A stretch of 64,000 nucleotides of DNA. Source: Streptomyces sp. NBC_00223. GTDB lineage: Bacteria; Actinomycetota; Actinomycetes; Streptomycetales; Streptomycetaceae. Position numbers and translations under genes: made by a program. Shown piece by piece: positions 25,432 to 33,465 of the stretch (position 1 is the first letter of the stretch; each line of letters starts with the position of its first letter). The notes beneath the pieces were generated by a model, which worked only from the letters and a program-made list of their open reading frames with translations, was not told the origin of the DNA and did not search any database. The stretch covers positions 5,455,501-5,519,500 of the forward strand of contig NZ_CP108109.1 in the NCBI RefSeq assembly GCF_036199905.1. The letters run 5' to 3'.

Positions 25432-26817
25432 TCACGGATGGGTCATACGCAGCACGTCGAGTGCTTCGTCCAGTTGTGTTTCGGACAGCAGACCGCGTTC
25501 GACATAGCCGCCCTCGACCACCACCTGACGGATCGTCTTGCGCTCGGCGAGCGCCTTCTTGGCCACCTTCGCGGCCTCCTCGTAGCCGATCCAGCGGTTC
25601 AGCGGCGTGACCACGGACGGGGACGACTCGGCGTACTCCCTGGCCCGCTCCACGTGCGCGGTGATCCCGTCGACCGTGCGGTCCGCGAGCAGCCTGGTGA
25701 CGTTGGCCAGCAGCCGGATCGACTCCAGGATGTTGCGGGCGATCACCGGCAGCATCACGTTCAGCTCGAAGTTGCCGGCCGCGCCCGCCACCGAGATCGC
25801 CGTGTCGTTGCCGGTGACCTGCGCGGCGACCATCAGCACGGCCTCCGGGAGCACCGGGTTGACCTTGCCCGGCATGATCGAGGAGCCCGGCTGGAGGTCG
25901 GGCAGGCTGATCTCGGCGAGGCCGGTACGGGGGCCGGAGGACATCCAGCGCAGATCGTTGGCGATCTTGGTGAGGCCGACCGCGATCGTACGGAGCTGGC
26001 CGGAGGTCTCCACGATGCCGTCGCGGGCGCCCTGGGCCTCGAAGTGGTCGCGGGCCTCGGTCAGCGGCAGGCCGGTGGTCCCGGCGACCTCGGCGATCAC
26101 GGCGGCCGAGAAGCCCGGCGGGGTGTTGATGCCGGTGCCCACGGCGGTGCCGCCCAGCGGCAGTTCGGCCAGCCGGGGGAGCGAGGAGCGCAGCCGCTCG
26201 ACGCCGTAGCGGCACTGGGCCGCGTAGCCTCCGAATTCCTGGCCGAGAGTGACCGGTGTCGCGTCCATCAGATGGGTGCGGCCGGCCTTCACGACGGTGG
26301 CGAACTCCGCGGACTTCGCCTCCAGGGATTCCGCCAAACGGGTGAGGGCCGGAATCAGGTCGCCGATGACCGCGGCGGTGGCGGCGATGTGGATGGAGGA
26401 GGGGAAGACGTCGTTGGACGACTGGGAGGCGTTCACATGGTCGTTCGGGTGCACGTCGCGGCCCAGCCGCTCGGTGGCCAGGGTGGCGATCACCTCGTTG
26501 GCGTTCATGTTCGAGGACGTGCCCGAGCCGGTCTGGAACACGTCGATCGGGAACTGCTCGTCCCACTTCCCGGCGGCGACCTCCTCGGCGGCGGCCCGTA
26601 CCGCGTCGGCGATGTCCCGGTCGAGGACGCCCAGCTCCCCGTTCACCTTGGCGGCGGCGGCCTTGATCCGGGCCAGGGCGGCGATGTGCGCGCGCTCGAT
26701 GGGCCGGCCGGAGATCGGGAAGTTCTCCACGGCCCGCTGAGTCTGCGCCCGCCACTTCGCCGCGGCGGGCACCCGCACGTCACCCATGGAGTCGTGCTCG
26801 ATCCGGAAGTCGTCCAT
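25432..26817 (-). CDS. fumC: Class II fumarate hydratase
   Basis: 461 residues. Family signature GSSIMPGKVNP is intact, along with TGSGTSSNMNANEV and the active-site HPNDHVNASQSSND stretch. It interconverts fumarate and malate in the TCA cycle with no iron-sulfur cluster, so it is oxygen-stable. The ATG at 26817 (MDDFRIEHDSMG) has no clear ribosome site and may be read from a near-leaderless transcript. A second, iron-sulfur fumarase is encoded 7 kb away (33923-35578), on the other side of the accessory island. Confidence 0.96.
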   Translation of the reverse strand: MDDFRIEHDSMGDVRVPAAAKWRAQTQRAVENFPISGRPIERAHIAALARIKAAAAKVNGELGVLDRDIADAVRAAAEEVAAGKWDEQFPIDVFQTGSGTSSNMNANEVIATLATERLGRDVHPNDHVNASQSSNDVFPSSIHIAATAAVIGDLIPALTRLAESLEAKSAEFATVVKAGRTHLMDATPVTLGQEFGGYAAQCRYGVERLRSSLPRLAELPLGGTAVGTGINTPPGFSAAVIAEVAGTTGLPLTEARDHFEAQGARDGIVETSGQLRTIAVGLTKIANDLRWMSSGPRTGLAEISLPDLQPGSSIMPGKVNPVLPEAVLMVAAQVTGNDTAISVAGAAGNFELNVMLPVIARNILESIRLLANVTRLLADRTVDGITAHVERAREYAESSPSVVTPLNRWIGYEEAAKVAKKALAERKTIRQVVVEGGYVERGLLSETQLDEALDVLRMTHP

Positions 26818-26895
26818 ACGTATGAGAGTGCCCAGAGCACACACTTTTGTTCCCCCGGGGGGGCCAGCGGGACGAGCACCCGCATGTGGCCGGCC

Positions 26896-27056
26896 CGCGC
26901 GCAATGTTCAGCCCGTCCGGTGTCGGCGGGGCCGGGTGGGCGCGCGTATCTCGGTCCGTCCGGCGTCGCCCAGGGTTGGGACGCGCGTTATTTCAGCCCG
27001 TCCGGCGTCGGTGTGGCCGGGGCGCGCGTTATTTCAGCCCGTCCGGCGTTTGAGGA
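26896..27056. repeat. Four tandem 41-43-bp repeats with a CCGTCCGGCGT core
   Basis: Cores at 26911, 26954, 26996 and 27037 give periods of 43, 42 and 41 bases. The last two units share 26 identical bases (26983-27008 and 27024-27049, GCGCGTTATTTCAGCCCGTC and onward). The last unit runs into TTTGAGGAC and a G-rich/C-rich hairpin-prone stretch (27060-27118). It lies between fumC and the island's last gene; the core is a common Streptomyces intergenic motif, from memory. Confidence 0.75.
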
Positions 27057-27130
27057 CTTCGGGAAGGGGCGGGGTGGGGAAGAAGCCCCGCAGGGCCGCC
27101 CAGCCCCGCCCCCACCCCCGGCAGACCCCC

Positions 27131-28297
27131 TCACGGCCCTACGCGATTCCCCGGCTCGTCCAGCCACACCCGCTGCCCGGCGGGGCCGACCGTCAGCCCG
27201 AAACGGTCGAAGGCCGGGCAGCCCCGGGACTGCCACCAGCGAACGGCGCCCTCGACCTCGTCCCACAACCTGCGGGGCCCGGCCTGCCAGACCGTAGAGG
27301 TCGGTCGGCCCTCACGGAAGACGGCGACGGCCCAGGACCGGTCTGTCAGACCGTAGAACCAGACCGGCTGCACGTCCCCGCGCCGCTCGGCGAGCGCCCG
27401 CACACAGCCGGGTACGAGGAGCCCGAGGACGAAGGGGGCTGACGCGTACCGCCCGGTGAGGATCTCCTCCGCGGCGAGCGTCGTCGTGGACTCGTCGGCC
27501 CCGGCCGTACCCTCTGCCGGGACGACGTCACCGTGCCGTACGGTCGTCCGCTGCCCGCGCATCTTCATGAACTCCACCAGGCGCGTGAACCGCCCCGACG
27601 CGACCCCGTCCGCGACCTCCAGGCGGACCAGCGCGTCACCGTTGCCGAAGTGCGTGCCCCACGGGACCACGATGGTCCCGCCCGGCGCGGTCTGCTCCAC
27701 CCACGCGTAAGGGATCTCGCGCAGGCCGCACGTCGCGATGATCCGGCTGTACGGTGCCCGGGGCGCGTGACCGGCGAAACCGTCGCCCGTGATCACGGTG
27801 GGACGGAACCCGGCGCGCTCCAGCGCGGCCCGTGCCGTCGCCGCGACGGCCGCGTCCACTTCGACCGTGGTCACGTGGGCGTCGCCCAGCACGTGGGAGA
27901 GCAACGCGGCGTTCCACCCGGCGCCCGTCCCGATCTCCAGCACGCTGTCGCCGGGGCCCGCGCTCAACTCGTCCAGCATGGCGAGGACGACGGACGGCAT
28001 GGAGACGGAGGACGTCGACACCCGGCCCGGTGCGCGCCCTTCGTGGTCGCCGTCGTCCCACTGCGTGACGATCGGTACGTCCGCTTCGGCGAACTCCCGC
28101 CAGGCGGCCGGGTCCTCGGCCCTGGAGACCGGCACACTCGTCTGCCGGTCCAGGTCGAAGGGCCACATCAGGTCCGGCAGGAACGCCGCGCGTGGCACCG
28201 CGGCGAAGGCCGACGCCCATGGCGCCGGCACGTCCTCCGGCCCGAGAAGACGCCGGCCCGACGCGGACCGGCCCTTCTCGTCATCGACCGCCGTCAC
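27131..28297 (-). CDS. PIMT-like O-methyltransferase paired with a short peptide (copy 1)
   Basis: 388 residues, much longer than housekeeping protein-L-isoaspartate methyltransferase (about 210). The N-terminal region has VTQWDDGD, then STSSVSMP (94-101), the site where PIMT enzymes carry their substrate-binding SxP motif. SAM motif I is VLEIGTGAGWNAAL (119-132), followed by VTTVEVD, VITGDGF and APGGTIVVPWGT. A C-terminal domain of about 150 residues ends LWDEVEGAVRWWQSRG and VWLDEPGN. Such extended PIMT homologues methylate Asp in RiPP precursors to make aspartimide. The GTG start overlaps the stop of the 47-residue peptide gene, so the two are coupled. Confidence 0.85.
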   Translation of the reverse strand: MTAVDDEKGRSASGRRLLGPEDVPAPWASAFAAVPRAAFLPDLMWPFDLDRQTSVPVSRAEDPAAWREFAEADVPIVTQWDDGDHEGRAPGRVSTSSVSMPSVVLAMLDELSAGPGDSVLEIGTGAGWNAALLSHVLGDAHVTTVEVDAAVAATARAALERAGFRPTVITGDGFAGHAPRAPYSRIIATCGLREIPYAWVEQTAPGGTIVVPWGTHFGNGDALVRLEVADGVASGRFTRLVEFMKMRGQRTTVRHGDVVPAEGTAGADESTTTLAAEEILTGRYASAPFVLGLLVPGCVRALAERRGDVQPVWFYGLTDRSWAVAVFREGRPTSTVWQAGPRRLWDEVEGAVRWWQSRGCPAFDRFGLTVGPAGQRVWLDEPGNRVGP

Positions 28298-28437
28298 CTG
28301 CGGTGCGTTCCGTCACCGGGAGGTGTGCTGCCGTCCGGGTTCGGCGGCTCCTGCGGCGGAGTCCACGGCGTCCCGGGGTGCCCGTCCCCCTCGCCCTCTC
28401 CGCCGTTGGCGGTTGTGATTGCCTTCGCGATGTCCAC
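28294..28437 (-). CDS. Short Asp-Gly-rich peptide, candidate modification substrate (copy 1)
   Basis: 47 residues from GTG 28437, with AAGGAG eight bases upstream; the stop overlaps the methyltransferase start (GTGA). The N-terminal 10 residues (VDIAKAITTA) look helical. The rest is Gly/Pro-rich with three Asp-Gly steps (18-19, 35-36, 42-43), an Asn-Gly (11-12), one Trp (25) within PGTPWTPP, and a basic THRR end. Asp-Gly is the sequence most prone to aspartimide formation. No known precursor family is recognised, and substrate status is inferred from coupling, size and the parallel with 32648-32779. Confidence 0.65.
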   Translation of the reverse strand: MDIAKAITTANGGEGEGDGHPGTPWTPPQEPPNPDGSTPPGDGTHRR

Positions 28438-28579
28438 GAGGTGTCTCCTTCGCTGAGTCTGGTGCTGCCCTTTCGACTTCACGGTAGGCGGCCGAAGCGA
28501 AGGGGCCCATGGTGTTTCCTGTTCGGGCAAGAACTCGTGCGGGCCCCGCACCTCACGCGCGGCCGGGCGCATTCGGGGG

Positions 28580-29419
28580 CTATCCGGTTTCTTGTTCCCG
28601 GAGGTATTCGTCCCGGATGCACTCCACCGCAGACCGCATTTCGTCCCCGTAGAGCGCTACCGCAGAAAATTGGTCGAAAGTTGACAGGTAGATCCGGATG
28701 TCTGCCGGGTCTCTGGTGGTGATCTGCGAGTGAAAGGTTTCCACGATCACCAGGCGTTCGTCGTAAACGCTGTAGCACGTCATCGGGAAGTCCGGCATCT
28801 TTCGACCGAGTGGAATGACGCCAATGTTCACGTTGGGCAGTCGTGAAAGTGAGACCAGGCGGTCCAGTTGCATTGCCATGATCGCGCGATCTGAGATCAG
28901 CCAGCGAAGGACGTGCTCGCAGATCAGGAATTCGAACCGTCGAGTCTGGTCGTACAGGGCCCGCTGTCTTTCAAGGCGCGCTGATGCTGCCTTGCTTCTG
29001 GTTTCTTCCGACTGCTCGGGAAGCAGAGTGAATACGGCAGCAATGTACTCAGGTATCTGGAGGAGGCCGGGGATCAGTTGCCCTTGGAACAGTCGCAGGG
29101 TGGTCGTTTGAGCTTCCACTGCCTGAATGGACTGCTGGTGCTTCCACGGTCCCATTCGGCGGAGTACCCGCCAGGCTGTGGCCTCTGTGGCCGAGAAGCG
29201 TGCGGCCCTGAGAAGTTCGTCCTTCGCGCTGCCGGAGAGGTCAAGAGCGGTAAGGATCAAGTCGACGTCCGCCACTGTGGGAAGGACTCGACCGTTTTCG
29301 ATTTTGGACAGTTTCCCGGCGGACATGCATGCCCTGCGCGCGACGGTGGCACCGGTGAGGCCGGATGCCGTCCGCAGTGCCCGCAGGGCGATTCCGAGAT
29401 CTTTCCGCTCGCTACTCAA
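28580..29419 (-). CDS. XRE-family regulator with DUF5753 domain (copy 1)
   Basis: 279 residues if started at TTG 29419, which overlaps the upstream stop (TTGA); an upstream GTG (29464) is possible but lies inside the preceding gene. The N-terminal HTH reads LGIALRALRTASGLTGATVARRACMSAG, then KLSKIENGRVLPT. The DUF5753 part (from about 90) contains IPGLLQIPEYIAAVF and ends with ECIRDEYLRE. This is the WhiJ/AbaA-type regulator class common in Streptomyces, usually paired with a DUF397 protein. Here no DUF397 gene follows. Base composition is visibly less GC-rich than the flanking core genes. Confidence 0.88.
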   Translation of the reverse strand: MSSERKDLGIALRALRTASGLTGATVARRACMSAGKLSKIENGRVLPTVADVDLILTALDLSGSAKDELLRAARFSATEATAWRVLRRMGPWKHQQSIQAVEAQTTTLRLFQGQLIPGLLQIPEYIAAVFTLLPEQSEETRSKAASARLERQRALYDQTRRFEFLICEHVLRWLISDRAIMAMQLDRLVSLSRLPNVNIGVIPLGRKMPDFPMTCYSVYDERLVIVETFHSQITTRDPADIRIYLSTFDQFSAVALYGDEMRSAVECIRDEYLREQETG

Positions 29420-29931
29420 ACTCGGTGCTGCCAGTATTCTGTGTACGGGATGGCGTTGGCCCACGAGATATCCCGGTAGGCGCGGTACACGGGCAGTGCT
29501 TCTTCCCCAAGCGGTTCGGCGCCCACGAACTCGTCGGCGTCGTTGTAGTGCATTTTGTAGACGCTTGTGTCATCGAACAGCCAGAAATCGTGATCGGGCA
29601 GCCCGTCCACCGCCTGTGTGGCCAGATCGACGATGCGAATCTCTTCCCCAGCCGCCGCATTGCCGACGTATCCCCAGTCGAGTTCGAACCGTAGATAGTC
29701 GCTGAGGGGAGAGCGGACGATGTGTACGCGCCGCAGCGTCTTCCCCGCACCGGTCATGGAACGGACCCAGGGGTTGTCCTGCCAGGCGGCGGGCATTTCC
29801 TCGCCGGCCAGGAAACTGGCGTACTCCGCGCGCTCCCCGTCCACGTCGTAGCGGTCTTTTGTCTCCATCTTGAAGGCGGAGGACGTGAAGTCACGGAAAA
29901 GTCGATGGAAATCCTCACCCACGAGGAGCAT
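29416..29931 (-). CDS. DUF6879-like protein (copy 1)
   Basis: 171 residues. Conserved with the protein at 32944-33465: RVHIVRSPLSDYLRFEL (69-85 region), GEEIRIVD (95-102), HDFWLFDD and the C-terminal AIPYTEYW. It resembles the actinobacterial DUF6879 family (name from memory), which has no known activity but is often found beside XRE regulators. ATG 29931 follows GGAGGG; the gene overlaps the upstream small gene by 17 bases and its stop overlaps the XRE start, so three genes are translationally linked. Confidence 0.8.
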   Translation of the reverse strand: MLLVGEDFHRLFRDFTSSAFKMETKDRYDVDGERAEYASFLAGEEMPAAWQDNPWVRSMTGAGKTLRRVHIVRSPLSDYLRFELDWGYVGNAAAGEEIRIVDLATQAVDGLPDHDFWLFDDTSVYKMHYNDADEFVGAEPLGEEALPVYRAYRDISWANAIPYTEYWQHRV

Positions 29932-30118
29932 TGAAGAAACCCTCCAGGAGTTCGGCCGTGACCTCGACTGCCGTTTCGTTCTCCGGTAAGTCGATTTGCG
30001 CCAGGCGTTCAGCGTCCAGCACTTTGAAGCCCTGGATGATGTAGCTGCCCTGCTCCGTACGCCACAGAGTGGGGCACGGGCCCTCTCGACAGTCGCTTGC
30101 CAACTTCTCAAGTGCCAT
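29915..30118 (-). CDS. Small CxxxxCP protein (copy 1)
   Basis: 67 residues. The motif Cys10-x4-Cys15-Pro16, then WRTEQGSYIIQG (19-30) is shared with the protein at 33449-33661 (C-x4-C-P, YRTENGSFVIQG). The C-terminal half is acidic (DLPENETAVEVTAELLEGF). The two cysteines could bind metal or form a disulfide. The family is not recognised. It is first in a run with the DUF6879-like and XRE genes; the ATG has GGAGCGG just upstream. Confidence 0.75.
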   Translation of the reverse strand: MALEKLASDCREGPCPTLWRTEQGSYIIQGFKVLDAERLAQIDLPENETAVEVTAELLEGFFNAPRG

Positions 30119-30211
30119 TGCCGCTCCTTCGATCGACGTGTCGTGTCCGATGTTGCCGATCCGAACAGGGCGGGGGCAAGGGTTACGGCTTTCCAGGACA
30201 GGAAAATGGCA

Positions 30212-30248
30212 AAGCCGAGGGCCCCGTGTGCCTTGGGACCCTCGGCTT
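30212..30248 (-). terminator. Terminator of the XRE-DUF397 pair
   Basis: 10-bp perfect stem (AAGCCGAGGG with CCCTCGGCTT) followed on the minus strand by a T-richer run (TGCCATTTTCC). It separates the copy-2 genes from copy-1 genes. Confidence 0.75.
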
Positions 30249-30259
30249 GTCGGGGTGGG

Positions 30260-30490
30260 TCAGGCGCCGGGGAGTTCGTCGGCGCGGAGGGCGGTGACGA
30301 AGGTTGCCCAGGCGGTGGGGGTGAAGGTGAGGGCGGGGCCGTCGGGGGTTTTGGAGTCGCGTACGGGGACCAGGCCGTGGGTGGCCGCGTGTGTGGGCGC
30401 CCACTCGACGCAGTTGCCGCCCTCGCCGCCGCTGTAGGTGCTCTTGACCCATACCGAAGGTGTACCGGCGAGGTCGGGGCTGTTGCTCAT
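30260..30490 (-). CDS. DUF397 protein
   Basis: 76 residues. It contains the family pattern WVKSTYSGGEGGNCVEWA, then VPVRDSKTPDGPALTFTPTAWATFV. DUF397 proteins pair with XRE/DUF5753 regulators; in S. coelicolor such a pair (Scr1/Scr2) was described as toxin-antitoxin-like and affects antibiotic production. The ATG overlaps the XRE stop (ATGA), fixing both start and partner. Confidence 0.93.
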   Translation of the reverse strand: MSNSPDLAGTPSVWVKSTYSGGEGGNCVEWAPTHAATHGLVPVRDSKTPDGPALTFTPTAWATFVTALRADELPGA

Positions 30491-31308
30491 CTGGCGTGCT
30501 CCTCCGCGATGTTCCGGATGAGGGACAGGGACTCCTCCGGTGACGTGGAGGCGGCGCGGAGCCGGTCGTACGTGGCCTGGGCGTTCTCCACCACGGCAGC
30601 CGAGTCGTTCACGTGCCCCGATTCCCTGGTCTCCGAGTACAGGACCCGTGTCCCATCCCCTGACGTAAGCAGGATAAACGGAAGTGATGAAGCCGGGGCG
30701 CCCGCGCTGAACGGGAGTACCTGGACCGTGATGTGCGGGGTGGACGCCTCCGCGATGAGGTGCTCCAACTGCTCCACCATCACCGCTCGGCTGCCGACCA
30801 CCGTGCGTAGCACGGACTCGTGGAGGATGACCCACAGCAGCGGCGGCTTGCCTCGCTCCATGGCGCCGCGACGGTGTCGCCGCGCATCGACCCGGGCCTG
30901 GATCTGTTCGTCGTCCTCACGCGGGTTGGCGGCCCGGAAGGTGGCTTCCGCGTACGCCGGAGTCTGCAACATGCCCATGATGAGCGCGTTCGAGTAGTCG
31001 CAGATCTCCTTGGCCTCCTCCTCCAGCTTCACGTACGGGATGAACCAGCCCGGGTGCCCGCGTTCACTCACCCGCTCCCGCAGCCGGACGAAGAAGCCCG
31101 ACGTCTCGAAGACCCGGTCGCACGCGTCCGCGAACTGCCCGGACCCCAGGAGCTTTCCGCTTTCGACCCGGGTGACGTACGGCCGTTCGTACCGTGCCTC
31201 GTCGGCCAGTTGCTGCTGCGTCAGGCCCTTGTGCTCGCGGGCGAATCTCACCTCCCGGCCGAAGTAGGCCGCGCCGTCCCGCCGCTCGTCCCGCTGCTGA
31301 TCACTCAT
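30487..31308 (-). CDS. XRE-family regulator with DUF5753 domain (copy 2)
   Basis: 273 residues. HTH: FGREVRFAREHKGLTQQQLADEA, then YVTRVESGKLLGS. DUF5753 follows with SNALIMGMLQTPAYAEATFRA and VQVLPFSAGAPASS. It partners the DUF397 protein encoded in overlap. ATG 31308 follows GGGAGCGG. The 206 bases upstream contain an AT-rich patch (around 31435-31465) that likely holds its promoter, so this pair is probably transcribed separately from the methyltransferase upstream. Confidence 0.92.
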   Translation of the reverse strand: MSDQQRDERRDGAAYFGREVRFAREHKGLTQQQLADEARYERPYVTRVESGKLLGSGQFADACDRVFETSGFFVRLRERVSERGHPGWFIPYVKLEEEAKEICDYSNALIMGMLQTPAYAEATFRAANPREDDEQIQARVDARRHRRGAMERGKPPLLWVILHESVLRTVVGSRAVMVEQLEHLIAEASTPHITVQVLPFSAGAPASSLPFILLTSGDGTRVLYSETRESGHVNDSAAVVENAQATYDRLRAASTSPEESLSLIRNIAEEHAR

Positions 31309-31514
31309 CCGCTCCCCAACTCCCCATCGTTCCAATCCGTCCGGAACCCACCCGCCTCTGGCCGAAAGCCCACGACGGGCGAGAGCCTGGCCGAGGCCGA
31401 CCTCCGTCTGTGAGCGTACGAGCACATAGAGATATTTGCCATCAAAACCTAAGAAAACCCCACGAAAGGGTAATAGCCGACGAGGGGCGGGCTCCGCTCG
31501 GGCAGTCGCGGGGG

Positions 31515-32651
31515 CTACATCGTCGTCACGGCGTTTCCAGGGTGATCCAGCCACACGGTCTGGACGTCGGGCAGCACCGAGACCCCGAACCGGGTGAACT
31601 CCGGTCGGCCCTGGGCTTCCCACCAAGCCCGAGCGGCCGTTACCTCGCCCCACAGATTCCGGGGACCGGTCTGCCGTACCGCGTCGCTTCCTTGCCAGTT
31701 GTCGTAGAACACGACGGCCTCCGAGCCGTTCCCGTCCCACAGCACGAGTCGCCGTGTGGCCTCCGGGTCGCTGACGTTCCACGCTTCCCGGTAACGAACG
31801 GCGGGGACGCGGAGGCCGATGGCGAAGGCGCAGTGAACGGATTCGAGGGCCAGTCCGGGTTCAATGGGGGAGGGGCCGTACCGTGATCCGGTCCGGTCGC
31901 TCATGGGGGCGGCGGCAGGGGGACGTTGGCCGCGGACCCACATGAAGTTCACGCTGCCCGTGAATCGGCCGACCGCCCGGTGCTCCCCGTGGACGTGCAG
32001 CTTCAGCAGGCCGGCGTTGCAAAAGGGCGTGCCCCAGGGGGTGACGGCGACCCCGCCGGGAGCACACTGTTCCACCCAGGCGCGGGGTACGCGGGTGACC
32101 GCGGCGGTGGAACTCACTCGGTCGTACGGCGCCTTCCCGGGGAATCCCTGAGTTCCGTCGCCCGTGATGAGCAGAGGGCGGTGGCCGGCCGACTCCAGCG
32201 CGCTTCCGGCCCGCGCGGCCACTTCCGCGTCGATCTCGACGGATACGACGCGATCCTGTCCGACCCGTTCGCAGAGCAGTCCGGTCGACCACCCGGACCC
32301 GATCTCCAGTACGGAATGGGTGGGCCGGAGGTCCAATTCCGCCATCATGCGGGCGACGAGGGTCGGCATACTCACGGAACTCGTCGCGACGCCGGGGCCG
32401 TTGTCGTCCCCGTCGTCGAGCTGCGTGACGACCACGTCATCGGCGTGGACCTTGGCCCACCACTCCTCGGGGCTGTCCTGCCTGGTGATCGGCCGGTATC
32501 CGCCGGGACCGTCTTCGATCCAGATGCGCTCGGGGACGAACGGACTGCGCGGGGTGCGCAGGAACGCACCCCGCCAGCCCACTCCCAGAGCGCCGGACTC
32601 GCCGAGCCGAGCGACGAGTTTCCCGTACGCCGAGTCGTTCACGGACCTCAC
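31515..32651 (-). CDS. PIMT-like O-methyltransferase paired with a short peptide (copy 2)
   Basis: 378 residues. Same plan as the protein at 27131-28297: VTQLDDGDDNG (75-85), ATSSVSMP (89-96), SAM motif I VLEIGSGWSTGLL (114-126), SVEIDAEVA, LITGDGT, APGGVAVTPWGT. The C-terminal domain ends LWGEVTAARAWWEAQG, RFGVSVLPD and VWLDHPGN. The shared C-terminal domain, absent from housekeeping PIMT, marks both as members of one specialised subfamily. The GTG start overlaps the stop of a 43-residue peptide gene exactly as in copy 1. Sequence divergence between the copies is large, so the duplication is old or they arrived separately. Confidence 0.85.
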   Translation of the reverse strand: MRSVNDSAYGKLVARLGESGALGVGWRGAFLRTPRSPFVPERIWIEDGPGGYRPITRQDSPEEWWAKVHADDVVVTQLDDGDDNGPGVATSSVSMPTLVARMMAELDLRPTHSVLEIGSGWSTGLLCERVGQDRVVSVEIDAEVAARAGSALESAGHRPLLITGDGTQGFPGKAPYDRVSSTAAVTRVPRAWVEQCAPGGVAVTPWGTPFCNAGLLKLHVHGEHRAVGRFTGSVNFMWVRGQRPPAAAPMSDRTGSRYGPSPIEPGLALESVHCAFAIGLRVPAVRYREAWNVSDPEATRRLVLWDGNGSEAVVFYDNWQGSDAVRQTGPRNLWGEVTAARAWWEAQGRPEFTRFGVSVLPDVQTVWLDHPGNAVTTM

Positions 32652-32779
32652 TCCCGGTCATCGTCCTGTTCGGCCGGGTCCGCGGCCGGAATGGGCCTCT
32701 CCCACTGCCCGTCCGACTCGCGCGGCGACTGCTGCTGATCGCCTTCCGAGCCGCCTTTGCCGTCGTCGTGCCTACCCAT
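32648..32779 (-). CDS. Short Asp-Gly-containing peptide, candidate modification substrate (copy 2)
   Basis: 43 residues from ATG 32779 with a strong GGGAGGAATTC site; the TGA overlaps the methyltransferase GTG. It is highly charged: MGRHDDGKGGSEGD at the start, then SDGQWERPIPAADP and an acidic DDDRE end. Asp-Gly steps fall at 6-7 and 23-24; the second is followed by Trp26 and Pro29, echoing the Asp-Gly...Trp...Pro order of the copy-1 peptide. No family recognised. Substrate role is inferred. Confidence 0.65.
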   Translation of the reverse strand: MGRHDDGKGGSEGDQQQSPRESDGQWERPIPAADPAEQDDDRE

Positions 32780-32943
32780 GAATTCCTCCCAGTGTCGATC
32801 GGAGCAAATCCAAGATAGGCGCTTGGCCACAGTGAGCGGGCATTATTTCCGTGCTCGGGTAAAGATCATGAGCGGAAGCCGCTAGCCCACTCCGACAGAC
32901 GCGATCGGCCAGGTCGCTTCTCGACTGGCCCAGTTCATCAGGG

Positions 32944-33465
32944 TTAAGCGTCAAGGCCCTTCACGTACTCCTCGAAGGGGACCGCCTCGGCAAGTGCGAT
33001 TCGCTGGTACTCCACGTAGGGGGTCACGTCTCCCTTGTAGACTTCTCTGCTTGTCTGCGTGCCGTCGCTCTCATAGTTCATGAGGATGACTTCGGACTTG
33101 TCGAACATCCAGAAGTCCTGAACTCCGGCCAGCGGGTTGTCGCGATCCGTCACGTCCATGATACGGATGTCCTCGCCGGCCCAGACATGCGGCAGGTAGT
33201 ACATGAACTCGTACCGGAGGTAGTCCGAGAGCGGGCGGGTCACGACATGTACGCGCCCCTTGGCCTTCCCCTCCCGACGGACCCTCTTCAAGTCCTCGGT
33301 GTACTCGTTCGCGTGCGTGTAAGGATCGATCCGCTCACCCGTGAGAAATGCCCGAATCTCCTCCTCTTCCTGAGGGACGTTATAGAAGGGAAGCGTCTCA
33401 AGTCGCCACGCTTCCGCGTGGAAACTCCGAAACTTGGCTTGCCATTCCTCACCATCCAAGAGCAC
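32944..33465 (-). CDS. DUF6879-like protein (copy 2)
   Basis: 173 residues from GTG 33465, preceded by AAGGAGG. Shares RVHVVTRPLSDYLRYEF, GEDIRIMD, QDFWMFD and a C-terminal AVPFEEYV with the copy-1 protein (29416-29931). Function unknown. It overlaps the small CxxxxCP gene by 17 bases, the same overlap length as in copy 1, which argues that the pair moves as a unit. No XRE gene follows directly; instead a 164-base gap leads to peptide 2. Confidence 0.8.
   Translation of the reverse strand: MLLDGEEWQAKFRSFHAEAWRLETLPFYNVPQEEEEIRAFLTGERIDPYTHANEYTEDLKRVRREGKAKGRVHVVTRPLSDYLRYEFMYYLPHVWAGEDIRIMDVTDRDNPLAGVQDFWMFDKSEVILMNYESDGTQTSREVYKGDVTPYVEYQRIALAEAVPFEEYVKGLDA

Noticed and set aside
27131..32779. 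Graspetide or FxLD lanthipeptide cluster
   Set aside because: Extended PIMT enzymes occur in such clusters, but no ATP-grasp ligase, lanthionine synthetase or FxLD motif is present in either peptide or its neighbourhood.
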